Positions 1 to 8,170 of a stretch of 16,466 nt of DNA are shown here, piece by piece (the stretch's first letter is position 1; each line of letters starts with the position of its first letter). The notes below the pieces were generated by a model. The model saw only the letters and a list, made by a program, of their open reading frames with translations, did not search any database and had not been told where the DNA came from. The stretch covers positions 1-16,466 of the forward strand of contig JAAWLS010000014.1 of assembly GCA_022798035.1 (NCBI GenBank), given 5' to 3'. A program made the position numbers and the translations under genes. Source of the stretch: Lachnospiraceae bacterium. Its GTDB lineage: Bacteria; Bacillota; Clostridia; Lachnospirales; Lachnospiraceae.

Positions 1-384
1 CAGCAGATGGAGCAGGAGATATCTGATATCTTATCGGAATTGACCAATGGAAAATATAAAAAAATAGGGCTGGATGCGCAGATGAATTTAGTGACGACAG
101 CAGGAAAGCGCAGGCTTTACCCCTGGCAGCTGAGCCAGGGTACCATGGAGCAGATGTACCTTGCACTGCGGATGGGAGCGGGCAGATTTTTTGCGAAAGA
201 GGAGTCTATGCCGCTTTTGCTGGATGAAGTATTTGCGTCTTTTGATGAGAAACGTCTGGAAGGCGCAATGCAGTGGCTGGGCAGACAGGAGCAGCAGATT
301 TTTCTCTTTACCTGTCAGAAACGGGAAATGGATATACTAGAACAAAAAGGGATTCCTTTTGGGAAAATTATGTTAAGCATATAA
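1..384 (+). CDS. AAA family ATPase, SMC/SbcC/YhaN-like, C-terminal fragment
   Basis: This is the 3' end of a gene that begins before the window; the frame is open from base 1 to the TAA at 382-384. The visible 127 codons form the C-terminal ATPase lobe of an SMC/RecN/SbcC-type protein. An ABC-like signature (LSQGTMEQMYLALR) begins at window codon 44, and a Walker B strand (MPLLLDEVFASFD) begins at codon 70 with the D-E pair at codons 75-76. A short strand (FLFTCQ) follows, matching the switch-histidine region, though here with Cys-Gln. Long coiled-coil ATPases of the YhaN/SbcC group use this fold with DNA and often work with a nuclease subunit. The N-terminal Walker A and the coiled coil lie outside the window, so the exact subfamily is an inference. 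The stop is 12 bp before the PBP gene, which suggests one transcript. Confidence 0.8.
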   Translation, partial: QQMEQEISDILSELTNGKYKKIGLDAQMNLVTTAGKRRLYPWQLSQGTMEQMYLALRMGAGRFFAKEESMPLLLDEVFASFDEKRLEGAMQWLGRQEQQIFLFTCQKREMDILEQKGIPFGKIMLSI

Positions 385-396
385 ACGGGACAGAAT

Positions 397-2502
397 ATGA
401 GCAGGAAAAAAAAGAAAAAGCAGAAGAAAAAATATCGTGTGTTCTGGTTTTTTGCAAAATTTCAGATATTGCTGCTGGTGCTGGTGGCCGCAGCATTGGG
501 ATGGTATTATTTCGGCGGTTATGCCCAGAAAGTGAATGCGCTGCAGCAGGAGGCGAGGCTGCTGGTGCAGAAGTCAAACGAGGAGACATTCCGTTCTGTG
601 CAGACCAGCGTTGTCTATGACGCGAATGGCAAGCTGATTTCCACTCTGAAAGGGGAAAAGGACGTATATTATCTGGAATACGATGAGATTCCAGCCTATG
701 CGGCTGCGGCCATGGTCAGTATTGAGGACAAGAAATTTTACCGCCACAACGGAATAGATGTAAAAGCCATTATACGTGCCGCAAAAGCCATGGTGGAAAA
801 CGGCGAGGTGACTCAGGGAGGAAGTACCATCACCCAGCAGCTTGCAAAACTTATATTTCTGACCCAGGAGCGGACCTGGGAGCGTAAGATAGAGGAAATG
901 TTTATTGCCGTAGGCCTGGAAAAAATCTATAGCAAAGATAAAATTATGGAATTTTATCTGAATAACGTTTACTTTGGAAATGGTTATTATGGAATACAGG
1001 CGGCCAGCAGGGGATACTTCAGTGCAGATGCCAAGGATTTGACCTTGTCTCAAATTGCCTTTTTGTGTGCGATTCCCAACAATCCCGGACTTTACGACCC
1101 CGTAGTCCATATGGATAACACTATCAAGAGGAGAGACAGGATTCTGTATCAGATGCTGGAGGATGGAAAAATCAGCCAAAATACCTGCGACCAGGCCAGA
1201 GCGGAGGCCATCACTCTGAACCGGCCGGAAAAAGCGAAAAACGACTATGTGGAGACATACACCTATTACTGTGCAATCCGGGCGCTGATGAAGCAGAAGG
1301 GCTTTAAGTTTAAGACGGAATTTTCCTCGGCGGAGGAGAAAGCGCGGTATGAGGAGGAATATGACGAGCTGTACGGAGAGTGCCAGAAAAATCTATACAC
1401 GGAGGGATATCGGATTTACACTTCTATAGATTTGGATATGCAGCAGCTTCTGCAGGATTCTGTGGACAGCGGTCTGGCAGAATTTACAGAGCAGAATGAA
1501 GAGGGCGTTTATGCCCTGCAGAGTTCCGCCGTGTGTATTGATAACCACACAGGATATGTGAAGGCGATTGTGGGAGGAAGGAATCAGAATCTTCCGGGCT
1601 ATACGCTGAACCGGGCATACCAAAGCTTCCGGCAGCCAGGAAGCGCCATTAAGCCGTTGATTGTGTATACGCCGGCCTTGGAAGGAAAATACACGCCGGA
1701 CACCATTGTACAGGACGTCAAGACGGAAGAAGGGCCTTCCAATGCCAGCGGTTATTTTGACGGAGATATTACTCTGCGGTATGCAGTGCAGACTTCCAAG
1801 AACACAGTTGCATGGAATCTTTTGGAGGAATTGACGCCGAAAACGGGACTTTCTTATTTGAAAGAAATGAAGTTTTCCAGACTGGACGCCAAAGATGAGC
1901 GGCCTACCAGCGCGCTGGGAGGATTTACCAACGGAGTGTCGGCGGTGGAGATGGCTTCTGGATATGCGGCGCTTGTCCACGATGGGAAATATCGGGAGCC
2001 CACCTGTATTACCAAGATTACAGACGCGGAAGAAAATGTGATTTTAGAGACGGAGGAAGAAGAAGTTTCCGTCTACAAAATGAATGCAGCCCGAATGATG
2101 ACGGATATGCTGGTGTCTGTAATGCAGGAAGGCACTGGGCGGGGACTTGCTCTGAGCAGTATGCCTTGTGCGGGAAAGACCGGAACCACCAATGACAATA
2201 AGGATGGATGGTTTGTGGGATATACCGGTTATTATACCACCAGCGTGTGGGTTGGATATGATATGCCAAAAGAATTGCCAGGGCTGTCCGGCGCCACTTA
2301 TCCGGGAAATATCTGGAAAACTTTTATGGAGCAGATACATCAGGGGCTAGAGCCGGTAAATTTCCTGCCGTATATTGATGAGAATAAGGTGCCTTTGGAC
2401 AATGAGGAATATATAGAAGGACTGCAGAACGAGCAGGGGAATCTGGAAGGGATGCCAGACGACTCTGCAAATCCGGAAGAAGGAACTCCCGGAGAGCAGT
2501 GA
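397..2502 (+). CDS. Class A penicillin-binding protein (bifunctional transglycosylase/transpeptidase)
   Basis: This 701-aa membrane-anchored peptidoglycan synthase polymerises lipid II and cross-links the stem peptides outside the membrane. A Lys/Arg-rich cytoplasmic N-terminus (residues 1-14) is followed by one membrane segment (about 17-40). The GT51 domain spans about 90-260, with catalytic Glu110 in SIEDKKFY, the GGSTITQQ motif at 141-148 and EFYLNNVYFG further on. The transpeptidase domain has all three penicilloyl-transferase motifs: Ser416-x-x-Lys419 in QPGSAIKP, Ser467-Lys-Asn469, and Lys594-Thr-Gly596. The C-terminus is a short acidic Glu/Gly/Pro-rich tail. The length suits a PBP1a/PBP2c-type enzyme without an added PASTA or FN3 domain. 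The ATG at 397 has only a weak upstream purine stretch, and its closeness to the preceding ATPase gene suggests coupled expression. The family call is firm; the paralogue name is not determinable. Confidence 0.95.
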   Translation: MSRKKKKKQKKKYRVFWFFAKFQILLLVLVAAALGWYYFGGYAQKVNALQQEARLLVQKSNEETFRSVQTSVVYDANGKLISTLKGEKDVYYLEYDEIPAYAAAAMVSIEDKKFYRHNGIDVKAIIRAAKAMVENGEVTQGGSTITQQLAKLIFLTQERTWERKIEEMFIAVGLEKIYSKDKIMEFYLNNVYFGNGYYGIQAASRGYFSADAKDLTLSQIAFLCAIPNNPGLYDPVVHMDNTIKRRDRILYQMLEDGKISQNTCDQARAEAITLNRPEKAKNDYVETYTYYCAIRALMKQKGFKFKTEFSSAEEKARYEEEYDELYGECQKNLYTEGYRIYTSIDLDMQQLLQDSVDSGLAEFTEQNEEGVYALQSSAVCIDNHTGYVKAIVGGRNQNLPGYTLNRAYQSFRQPGSAIKPLIVYTPALEGKYTPDTIVQDVKTEEGPSNASGYFDGDITLRYAVQTSKNTVAWNLLEELTPKTGLSYLKEMKFSRLDAKDERPTSALGGFTNGVSAVEMASGYAALVHDGKYREPTCITKITDAEENVILETEEEEVSVYKMNAARMMTDMLVSVMQEGTGRGLALSSMPCAGKTGTTNDNKDGWFVGYTGYYTTSVWVGYDMPKELPGLSGATYPGNIWKTFMEQIHQGLEPVNFLPYIDENKVPLDNEEYIEGLQNEQGNLEGMPDDSANPEEGTPGEQ

Positions 2503-2530
2503 AAAGCAGACATTTTAGAACAGATGCCAG

Positions 2531-2621
2531 AAAGGGCCGCTGCAAAATACGATGGTTCAGCAGGATATCAGCAATAGCTGTAAGTTATCCTGTGAAATCC
2601 ATTATTTTGCAGCAGCCCTTT
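2531..2621. repeat. 91-nt imperfect palindrome between converging genes (terminator or MITE-like)
   Basis: Arms 2531-2549 and 2603-2621 pair over 18 of 19 positions, with a single C/A mismatch (2538/2614). Pairing continues inward through 2552-2555/2599-2602, 2556-2559/2593-2596, 2561-2567/2586-2592 and 2569-2572/2577-2580, with bulges of one or two bases. It lies 28 bp after the PBP stop and 62 bp from the permease stop on the other strand. A short T-rich stretch follows on the plus strand. It probably acts as a terminator for one or both genes, but it is much longer than a standard intrinsic terminator and could be a mobile palindromic unit. No clear target-site duplication is visible. Confidence 0.75.
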
Positions 2622-2683
2622 GATTTTGTCACAATATGAACGTATGATTCAAAGCAAATTTCCTGCGCTGTGGGAAGCTGTTC

Positions 2684-5596
2684 CTATAAATTCTCATTTT
2701 TCAGAACATCTATGGTGTTCTCTTTTTTTATTCTACTCATGGAGTAGAGCATGGTGGAAAATACCACCAGGAAGACACTGCCGACTGCAATCGCAATACT
2801 GTACCATGGAATGAAGAAGCGGCTTTCCAGTCCCTGGCCAATCACCCGGTAAATCAGCCAAGTTACCAGAAAAGATACGGGAAGTCCGTACAACAATCCC
2901 TTAAAGCCATAGAGCAGACATTCAAAATTCATCATTTTGGTGAAACTTTTCGGCGTCATCCCGATGGACTTCAGCATGGCAAACTCTCTGCGCCTCAGGT
3001 TCACGTTGGTAGAAATTGTGTTAAATACATTGGCCGCGGCAATCAATGAGATTAAAACAATAAAGCCTGAGACAAAGACATAAATTACCGTTATCAGGGC
3101 GCGGTCTCCTTCTACACTGGCCGCGTAATCATATAAAGATTCTATAGGCATATTTTTGTCAACTAGAGTTTTGCTCATGGCGGCAGCTGCTTCTGCATGA
3201 TTGTCACATTGGAATACAAATTCTGTCCGGGCATACTGGCTGTAAGGCAGACCGGCAATGTTTTGATACTTGGTGTAAGTCTCAGAATCAGAAATATCCT
3301 GAGTGTCTGCGTCAGATTCCGGCACAGAGATAACGGCGTCCATCAAGCTGTAGGGATAAAACAGCTGTACGCATGCAGAACTGTCCGGGAAAAACGCAGG
3401 AGCTTTTTGGGCATGTGCTCCAATGGAGACAGAGACTGCAGTACATCCTTCTGCCAGCGGCAGTTTCTTTGAGACGTCCGTATCGTAGTTCCAGAATTCG
3501 CAGTAAAGTTCTCCGGTCTCATAGTCAGAGTCAATGGTTCCGTTGTCATAATTCTTCAGACGGCGAATCAGGTATGCGGCCGGCTCAGCTTTTTTGGAAT
3601 CTGCCAACAGGGAGTAAGTATAGAATTTTCCGCTGTCGTCATCGTATTGGCGGATGGAGTCCACTGCAACAGCGGCAGGTTTCTCACGATTGAAAAATGC
3701 AGATTCCGGCAGATTCAGTTCTCTTAAATAGTTGCGAAATGCTTCGTCTTCCAGAAAGACGAAACGAAAGTCTGTCATGGTAAGATTGCGCGGCTGTTCT
3801 GCATGATTGCCATCCAGACTAAGGTTTTTCCGATAATTCTGGTATTCCTGACTTGTGGCTTTTGTATTTACTGAGCCAGTCAGATACAAATCAGAGAAAT
3901 AGGAGGCTGCGGTGACGCCTTTTGTCTGAGCCAATTCTTTTATCAAAGTATCTGACGGATAATCAATGTCAAAATCCTTGCTGTAAAAAATGTCATAGTC
4001 CTTATCTGAGACAACCACGTTGACAGATTTCATCAGATAAGCGCACCAGCTGCTGGTGGAAATAAACAGAACAATGCTCAAAAACAATGAGATAACGGTA
4101 GCACGATATTTTTTGCGGTTGCGTTTGTAATTTTTTGTCGCGACCATTCCCTCGAAACCAAAGAGCTTTTCTGTCAGTCTTGAGGTTTTGACTTTTCCCG
4201 GACGGATGGCAATGTCGCTGGTCTGCCGGATGGCGTCAATGGCAGATTTCTTCATGGCCCGTTTTACCGGAATGTAGGCAGAAATCAATATAGTCAGCAG
4301 AGAGACACAGACAGCGACTGCCAGGGCCGGAATGGAAGGATGCAGTTTGAAAGAGACCTGTTTGGCAGGTCCCAGCACATGAATCAGTCTCCCTATCTCG
4401 TAACCGTAGACACCTGTCTCAAGGCCCAATATGCTGATAAGCATATCTTTTAGAAAGAAAAATGTAATTCCAAGGCCCAGAATACCAGATAAAATCCCAA
4501 GAGGAATGCCGATACAGCTTAGAAATAAAGCCTCGAACAGCACACTCTTTGTCATCTGCCTGCGGGTGGCTCCGATGGAGGACAGCAGGCCAAACTGCTG
4601 GGTGCGCTCACTGACCGAAATGGAAAATGCATTGTAAATTAAGGAAATAGAACCAAAGGCAATAATGCAGATTAAGATAGCGGCAAGTCCGAACAGCACC
4701 CGATTATATCTGCTCTCTCCGGAATAACCGTAAATTCGCAGTAAATCATAATTTGCAGACATAATAGTACCTTCTGTCTGTTCCCAAATCCGGGTTATGG
4801 TTGGAACTGCATTTCTGCCGGAGACGGTACGAAGATACAAATCGTAATAGTGATGACTGTCGTTGTCACCCACCGTCAAAGCAGTGTAGCCGGGAGCTTG
4901 ATAAGATTCAAAGGAAGGCCGCTCATAGAATCCCACCACTTTGTAGCTTCTGGTTTCTCCGGGAAGCAGGCGTTCTTGTGCATTATCTGAAACAGAGCTT
5001 TCGTTATCTGAGGAACTTTCGCTATTTGAGGAACTTTCGTTATCTGAGGCAGAATTCTCTTCCTCACTGTGAAGATAAGCATTTTGATTGGATAAAATAT
5101 CTCCCCGTTTATCCACACGGGTTCCCAGATTCAATTCCAGCGTATCTTTCAAATCATAGGTAACACCGCCGTTGGAGGCCAGGTGATTTGGAAGCAGAAT
5201 CTCTCCCGCTGTTTCCGGCATACGGCCCTGTGTGATGTGGATGGGCATCATGTCTGTGAAATCTGGCTGAATGCCATATAAGCATAGGTAGGGTTTATCC
5301 GCATTGTTGCAATCTTCCAAAAGAGAATAGCCCAGAAATTCCATGGAGACCGATTGACTGATGTCAGTGTCTGAAAGGATGGACGCAGCGTCTGTTCCCG
5401 GTACGTTGAAAATTCCTCCATACCAGTTTCCTTTTTCATAGATAGCAGCCTGAATCAGACAATTCCGAAGAGTGGAAATACTGATAGTAGTTGCGGAGAA
5501 CATAGCGGCAGATAAAATAATTCCCACAATCGTCACCAGCGTCCGGGTGCGGTTGGCTTTTAGGTTCTTCAAGGTGATTTTGTGAAGAATATTCAT
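2684..5596 (-). CDS. ABC transporter permease with two FtsX domains (MacB/SalY-like)
   Basis: This 970-aa membrane subunit has eight predicted membrane segments in two similar halves: about 17-40, 300-322, 353-383 and 423-445, then 500-522, 832-858, 889-913 and 928-952. Each half has a large extracellular domain after its first helix (about 41-298 and 523-828). Each FtsX block carries a cytoplasmic SIG loop: ERTQQFGLLSSIGATRRQ at about 330-347 and RRREFAMLKSIGMT at about 861-874. Such permeases work by mechanotransmission with a MacB/LolD-type ATPase, often exporting or removing peptides or lipids. A Ser/Asn/Asp/Glu-rich linker at about 178-206 in the first extracellular domain comes from DNA repeats. 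The start overlaps the ATPase stop by four bases (ATGA), so translation is coupled. The substrate is unknown; the adjoining two-component system suggests an antimicrobial peptide or envelope-stress signal. Confidence 0.9.
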   Translation of the reverse strand: MNILHKITLKNLKANRTRTLVTIVGIILSAAMFSATTISISTLRNCLIQAAIYEKGNWYGGIFNVPGTDAASILSDTDISQSVSMEFLGYSLLEDCNNADKPYLCLYGIQPDFTDMMPIHITQGRMPETAGEILLPNHLASNGGVTYDLKDTLELNLGTRVDKRGDILSNQNAYLHSEEENSASDNESSSNSESSSDNESSVSDNAQERLLPGETRSYKVVGFYERPSFESYQAPGYTALTVGDNDSHHYYDLYLRTVSGRNAVPTITRIWEQTEGTIMSANYDLLRIYGYSGESRYNRVLFGLAAILICIIAFGSISLIYNAFSISVSERTQQFGLLSSIGATRRQMTKSVLFEALFLSCIGIPLGILSGILGLGITFFFLKDMLISILGLETGVYGYEIGRLIHVLGPAKQVSFKLHPSIPALAVAVCVSLLTILISAYIPVKRAMKKSAIDAIRQTSDIAIRPGKVKTSRLTEKLFGFEGMVATKNYKRNRKKYRATVISLFLSIVLFISTSSWCAYLMKSVNVVVSDKDYDIFYSKDFDIDYPSDTLIKELAQTKGVTAASYFSDLYLTGSVNTKATSQEYQNYRKNLSLDGNHAEQPRNLTMTDFRFVFLEDEAFRNYLRELNLPESAFFNREKPAAVAVDSIRQYDDDSGKFYTYSLLADSKKAEPAAYLIRRLKNYDNGTIDSDYETGELYCEFWNYDTDVSKKLPLAEGCTAVSVSIGAHAQKAPAFFPDSSACVQLFYPYSLMDAVISVPESDADTQDISDSETYTKYQNIAGLPYSQYARTEFVFQCDNHAEAAAAMSKTLVDKNMPIESLYDYAASVEGDRALITVIYVFVSGFIVLISLIAAANVFNTISTNVNLRRREFAMLKSIGMTPKSFTKMMNFECLLYGFKGLLYGLPVSFLVTWLIYRVIGQGLESRFFIPWYSIAIAVGSVFLVVFSTMLYSMSRIKKENTIDVLKNENL
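4983..5057. repeat. 18-21 bp tandem repeat inside the permease gene
   Basis: Four imperfect units lie head to tail at 4983-5003 (21 bp), 5004-5021, 5022-5039 and 5040-5057. The middle two differ at only two of 18 bases; the last keeps only its first half well. They encode the acidic, serine-rich linker near residues 180-205 of the permease. The length keeps the frame, so copy-number change would alter linker length without breaking the protein. Confidence 0.8.
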
Positions 5597-6276
5597 GGAC
5601 GAATCACCTCATCTCTTGTGATTTTTCCATCTTCCAGAGCAATGATTCTGTTTGCCTGGAGAGCAATGTTTTCGTCATGGGTGATGACAACTAATGTCTG
5701 TCTGTATTTTTCATTGGAATATTTCAGAAGTTCCACAATCTCCTGACTGTTTTTAGAATCCAGATTTCCGGTAGGTTCGTCTGCAAGAACCACAGCGGGA
5801 GCGTTCATCAGCGCTCTTCCAATGGAGACACGCTGCTGCTGGCCTCCGGACAATTGATTGGGAAGATGGTTTTCTCTTCCTTTCAGGGAGAGAATGTCAA
5901 GCAGTTCTTCCAAACGCGCCTGGTTCACTTCTCTGCTGTCCATAAGGACCGGAAGCGTCATGTTTTCTGTCACGTTCAGGACCGGAATCAAATTGTAGAA
6001 CTGGTAAATCAATCCTACCTGGCGTCTGCGGAACACGGCAAGCTGGCTTTCATTCTGAGCATAGACGTCAGTTCCCTCCATAAATACTTTGCCGGAGGTT
6101 GGAACATCCACGCCTCCTAATACATGTAATAATGTGGATTTGCCGGAGCCGGAAGGACCGATGATGGAGAGAAATTCGCCTTTTTGAAGGGAGAAAGATA
6201 CGTCATCCAGCGCCTTGACCTGATTTTCACCAGAGCCGTAAATTTTTGTCAGATGTTCAGCTCTTAAAATTTCCAT
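5593..6276 (-). CDS. ABC transporter ATP-binding protein (MacB/LolD/BceA-like)
   Basis: This 227-aa nucleotide-binding subunit energises the FtsX-type permease encoded just downstream. Motifs in order: Walker A GPSGSGKS at 40-47, Q-loop Gln92 (IYQFYNLIP), signature LSGGQQQR at 142-149, Walker [13 protein letters not shown] at 162-173, and switch His200 in VITHD. The PTGNLD wording and small size are typical of the LolD/MacB/BceA group. I chose the ATG at 6276 (MEILRAEHL) because an AGAGG lies 9 nt upstream and family members begin this way. An ATG at 6282 would leave only about 3 nt from that site, and a longer in-frame extension to 6327 overlaps the 5' leader hairpin. The stop overlaps the permease start (ATGA). 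Confidence 0.93.
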   Translation of the reverse strand: MEILRAEHLTKIYGSGENQVKALDDVSFSLQKGEFLSIIGPSGSGKSTLLHVLGGVDVPTSGKVFMEGTDVYAQNESQLAVFRRRQVGLIYQFYNLIPVLNVTENMTLPVLMDSREVNQARLEELLDILSLKGRENHLPNQLSGGQQQRVSIGRALMNAPAVVLADEPTGNLDSKNSQEIVELLKYSNEKYRQTLVVITHDENIALQANRIIALEDGKITRDEVIRP

Positions 6277-6303
6277 AATCATAAACCTCTTTTCTTGTTT
6301 ATT

Positions 6304-6337
6304 CCCGCAGGCAGTGAACCGGGCCAAATGCTGCGGG
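6304..6337 (-). other. Leader hairpin before the ABC ATPase gene
   Basis: Perfect 7-bp arms CCCGCAG (6304-6310) and CTGCGGG (6331-6337) enclose a 20-nt loop. The hairpin lies between the proposed -10 box and the ribosome binding site of the ATPase gene. No T-run follows on the minus strand, so it is not an intrinsic terminator. A role in mRNA stability or translation is possible but inferred only. Confidence 0.5.
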
Positions 6338-6348
6338 CGATTGATTTG

Positions 6349-6376
6349 ATTATAGTCTAACCAGGGCGAATGACAG
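6349..6376 (-). promoter_or_regulatory. Candidate internal promoter for the ABC transporter genes
   Basis: On the minus strand a perfect -10 TATAAT (6349-6354) lies 16 bp from a -35-like CTGTCA (6371-6376, four of six matches to TTGACA). It sits between the kinase stop and the ATPase start, giving a leader of about 70 nt. The weak -35 coincides with the promoter-proximal repeat of the adjoining operator, as expected for a promoter activated by an OmpR-type regulator. Confidence 0.6.
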
Positions 6377-6407
6377 CAGTGTGACTTCTGTGTGACAAAA
6401 TTGTCAC
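6371..6407 (-). promoter_or_regulatory. Candidate response-regulator operator: TGAC repeats at 11-bp spacing plus inverted repeat
   Basis: On the plus strand TGAC begins at 6371, 6382 and 6393, exactly 11 bp apart; the last two are extended to GTGAC. The distal copy also forms one arm of a perfect inverted repeat, GTGACAAAATTGTCAC, at 6392-6407, which runs into the kinase stop codon. Direct repeats with 10-11 bp period are the usual binding pattern of OmpR/PhoB-family regulators, and the gene for one lies two genes upstream. The link to that regulator is inferred. Confidence 0.6.
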
Positions 6408-7405
6408 CGATAAAATTTTATGGTGAATTTGGCGCCTCCTTCCGGCCGGTTTTCTGCCTTTAAGGTGCCGTTTTGCTGAGAGATAATCATGCGGGCAAGG
6501 GCCAGTCCGATTCCCACGTTTTGAGGGCCGGCATGTTTTCCTTTGTAGAAACGCTCAAATAAGTGGGGTAAATCTTCTTTTTCAAATCCAGGCCCATTGT
6601 CAGTCACTGTAATCTCTGTGTAAATGGTATTTTCCGAAAAAGCGACAGAAATCAATCCTCCTGGCGGTGTATGCTCCATACAGTTTTTTAAGATGTTCAA
6701 AAGAGCTTCTGTAGACCAAGAAAGGTCTCCCATAAATTGTGCCTGCTGGGATTTGGCATGAAAGGAGAGAGTCTGTTCCCGCAGCTCCATAGGAATGAGC
6801 AGAGGTTCTGCGGCCCGATGGACTAATTCTTCCACAGACACAGGAATATGCGTCAGATAAGCAGTTCCGGCATCCATTTTCGACATTTTCAGAAGAGATT
6901 CCACCAGCCAGTCAATGCGGGATAGAAGCTGGGTCAAATCCTTTAAAAGCTGAGACCTGCGTTCGGCAGTCAAATCCGGATTTCTCAGAAGAGAGAGGAT
7001 TAGGTTGGAAGAGGTCAAAGGGGAGCGTATTTGGTGGGAAATATCAGCCATGGAATCAGCCAGCAGTTTTTTGTCCTGAAGGAGGGCGGCGGCCTGTTCG
7101 CTGAGGCGCAGTGTCATTTTGGACAGTTCATTTTCCAGAATAGACAGTTCACCCTCCTGGTATTTTTCAAAATGAATGGGTATCTGACTGTGGAGCATAT
7201 CGTCAATTTCACGACTGAGCTGCTCTAATTTCCGGTATCTTTTCCAAGTAATCAGATAGTGGGAAAATAGATACAGCAGTGAGAAAACCGCCATCAGATA
7301 TCCGGCGGCAGGGGAAATGGAAAACCCCAGAATAGCAGATAAAATCAACAGGAAGAGATGCCAGAGCATACTTGCTGCGATTTCAGGATTGCGGAAAAAT
7401 TTCAT
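6404..7405 (-). CDS. Sensor histidine kinase with short membrane sensor (BceS-like layout)
   Basis: This 333-aa membrane kinase should phosphorylate the response regulator encoded upstream. Two membrane helices (about 12-31 and 33-53) are joined by only a few residues, so there is almost no extracellular sensor. A coiled linker (about 56-115) leads to the H-box with His124 in ADISHQIRSPL. The HATPase_c domain has the N-box Asn237/Asn241 (NILKNCMEH), G1 box DNGPGFE (269-275), F-box LFERFYKG and G2 box GIGLALA (298-304). The size and minimal sensor match intramembrane-sensing kinases such as BceS, which detect antimicrobials through their ABC transporter partner. I chose the ATG at 7405 because GGAGG lies 8 nt upstream; a TTG at 7420 would itself overlap that site. 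Its stop lies 127 bp before the ATPase start, with a promoter in between. Confidence 0.92.
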   Translation of the reverse strand: MKFFRNPEIAASMLWHLFLLILSAILGFSISPAAGYLMAVFSLLYLFSHYLITWKRYRKLEQLSREIDDMLHSQIPIHFEKYQEGELSILENELSKMTLRLSEQAAALLQDKKLLADSMADISHQIRSPLTSSNLILSLLRNPDLTAERRSQLLKDLTQLLSRIDWLVESLLKMSKMDAGTAYLTHIPVSVEELVHRAAEPLLIPMELREQTLSFHAKSQQAQFMGDLSWSTEALLNILKNCMEHTPPGGLISVAFSENTIYTEITVTDNGPGFEKEDLPHLFERFYKGKHAGPQNVGIGLALARMIISQQNGTLKAENRPEGGAKFTIKFYR

Positions 7406-7442
7406 TGGCCTGTCCTCCAAACATAGGGGATTTTGAATTTTA

Positions 7443-8120
7443 TCAGTCTCCCATTTTATATCCCATTCCCCGTACTGTTTTTATCAATACAGGGTTCTGG
7501 GTATCGTCCTCAATTTTCTCCCTCAGACGTTTGATGTACACGGTGAGAGTGTTGTCATTGACAAATTCCCCTGCAATATCCCAGAGGGCGTCTAAGAGCA
7601 TGGAGCGGGTGAGAACCATTTCTCTGTTATTCATAAAATACAGCAGAAGCCGGTATTCCAGGGCAGACAGAATGATTTCTTCCCCGTTTTTAGAGACGGT
7701 TCCCCGTACAGTGTTTACGCTGAGATTTTTGTATTCCAGCAGTGTGTTTGCCCTGCCGTAACGGCGCATAATATTGTGAATCCTAGAGACTAGTTCTCGG
7801 GGACGGAAAGGCTTGGAAATATAGTCGTCAGCGCCCAAATCCAGCCCAGTAACCACACTGTACTCGTCGTCAGAGGCAGTGAGAAAGATAACAGGCAAAT
7901 CTGTCATGGATTTAGCGGCTCTGCAGATGGAGAAGCCATTTCCGTCTGCCAGAGAAACATCCAGCAGCAGTAAATCAAAATTAGAAGCGGATTCTTCCAG
8001 CAGCGCCAGAGCTTTGGACTGCCCTTCCACCGCAGTGATGGAAAACCCTTCTTTCCGCAGAAATTCTGTTAAATTTGTGACGATACTGATGTCGTCCTCT
8101 ACTAATAAAATATGTGTCAT
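7443..8120 (-). CDS. OmpR/PhoB-family response regulator
   Basis: This 225-aa DNA-binding regulator is the partner of the kinase 37 bp downstream. The receiver domain (1 to about 118) has the acidic pocket Glu8-Asp9-Asp10, phospho-acceptor Asp54 (LLLLDVSLADG), Thr81 and Lys103 (ISKPF), all in the expected places. The winged-helix domain (about 128-225) has the family pattern including LTRSMLLDALWD and VYIKRLREKIE, ending in the usual RGMGYKM. The ATG at 8120 is the natural family start (MTHILLVEDD). Its ribosome binding site is modest (AGGATGG region about 7-13 nt upstream). The likely target is the phased repeat block at 6371-6407 upstream of the ABC genes. Confidence 0.94.
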   Translation of the reverse strand: MTHILLVEDDISIVTNLTEFLRKEGFSITAVEGQSKALALLEESASNFDLLLLDVSLADGNGFSICRAAKSMTDLPVIFLTASDDEYSVVTGLDLGADDYISKPFRPRELVSRIHNIMRRYGRANTLLEYKNLSVNTVRGTVSKNGEEIILSALEYRLLLYFMNNREMVLTRSMLLDALWDIAGEFVNDNTLTVYIKRLREKIEDDTQNPVLIKTVRGMGYKMGD

Positions 8121-8170
8121 ATGTCACCATCCTGATGTTTGCTGTCTAAGCAGTTTGCATTCTATTCCCT

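Noticed and set aside
574..1980. Two minus-strand open frames opposite the PBP gene
   Set aside because: They oppose the GT51 and transpeptidase domains, lack plausible starts and show no family pattern.
2531..2621. Insertion sequence or MITE with target-site duplication
   Set aside because: No transposase is present and the bases flanking the palindrome show no convincing duplication, so only a MITE-like possibility is kept.
6277..6327. N-terminal extension of the ABC ATPase (MARFTACGNKQEKRF...)
   Set aside because: It would be translated from the leader hairpin region without a ribosome binding site, and family members start at MEILRAEHL.
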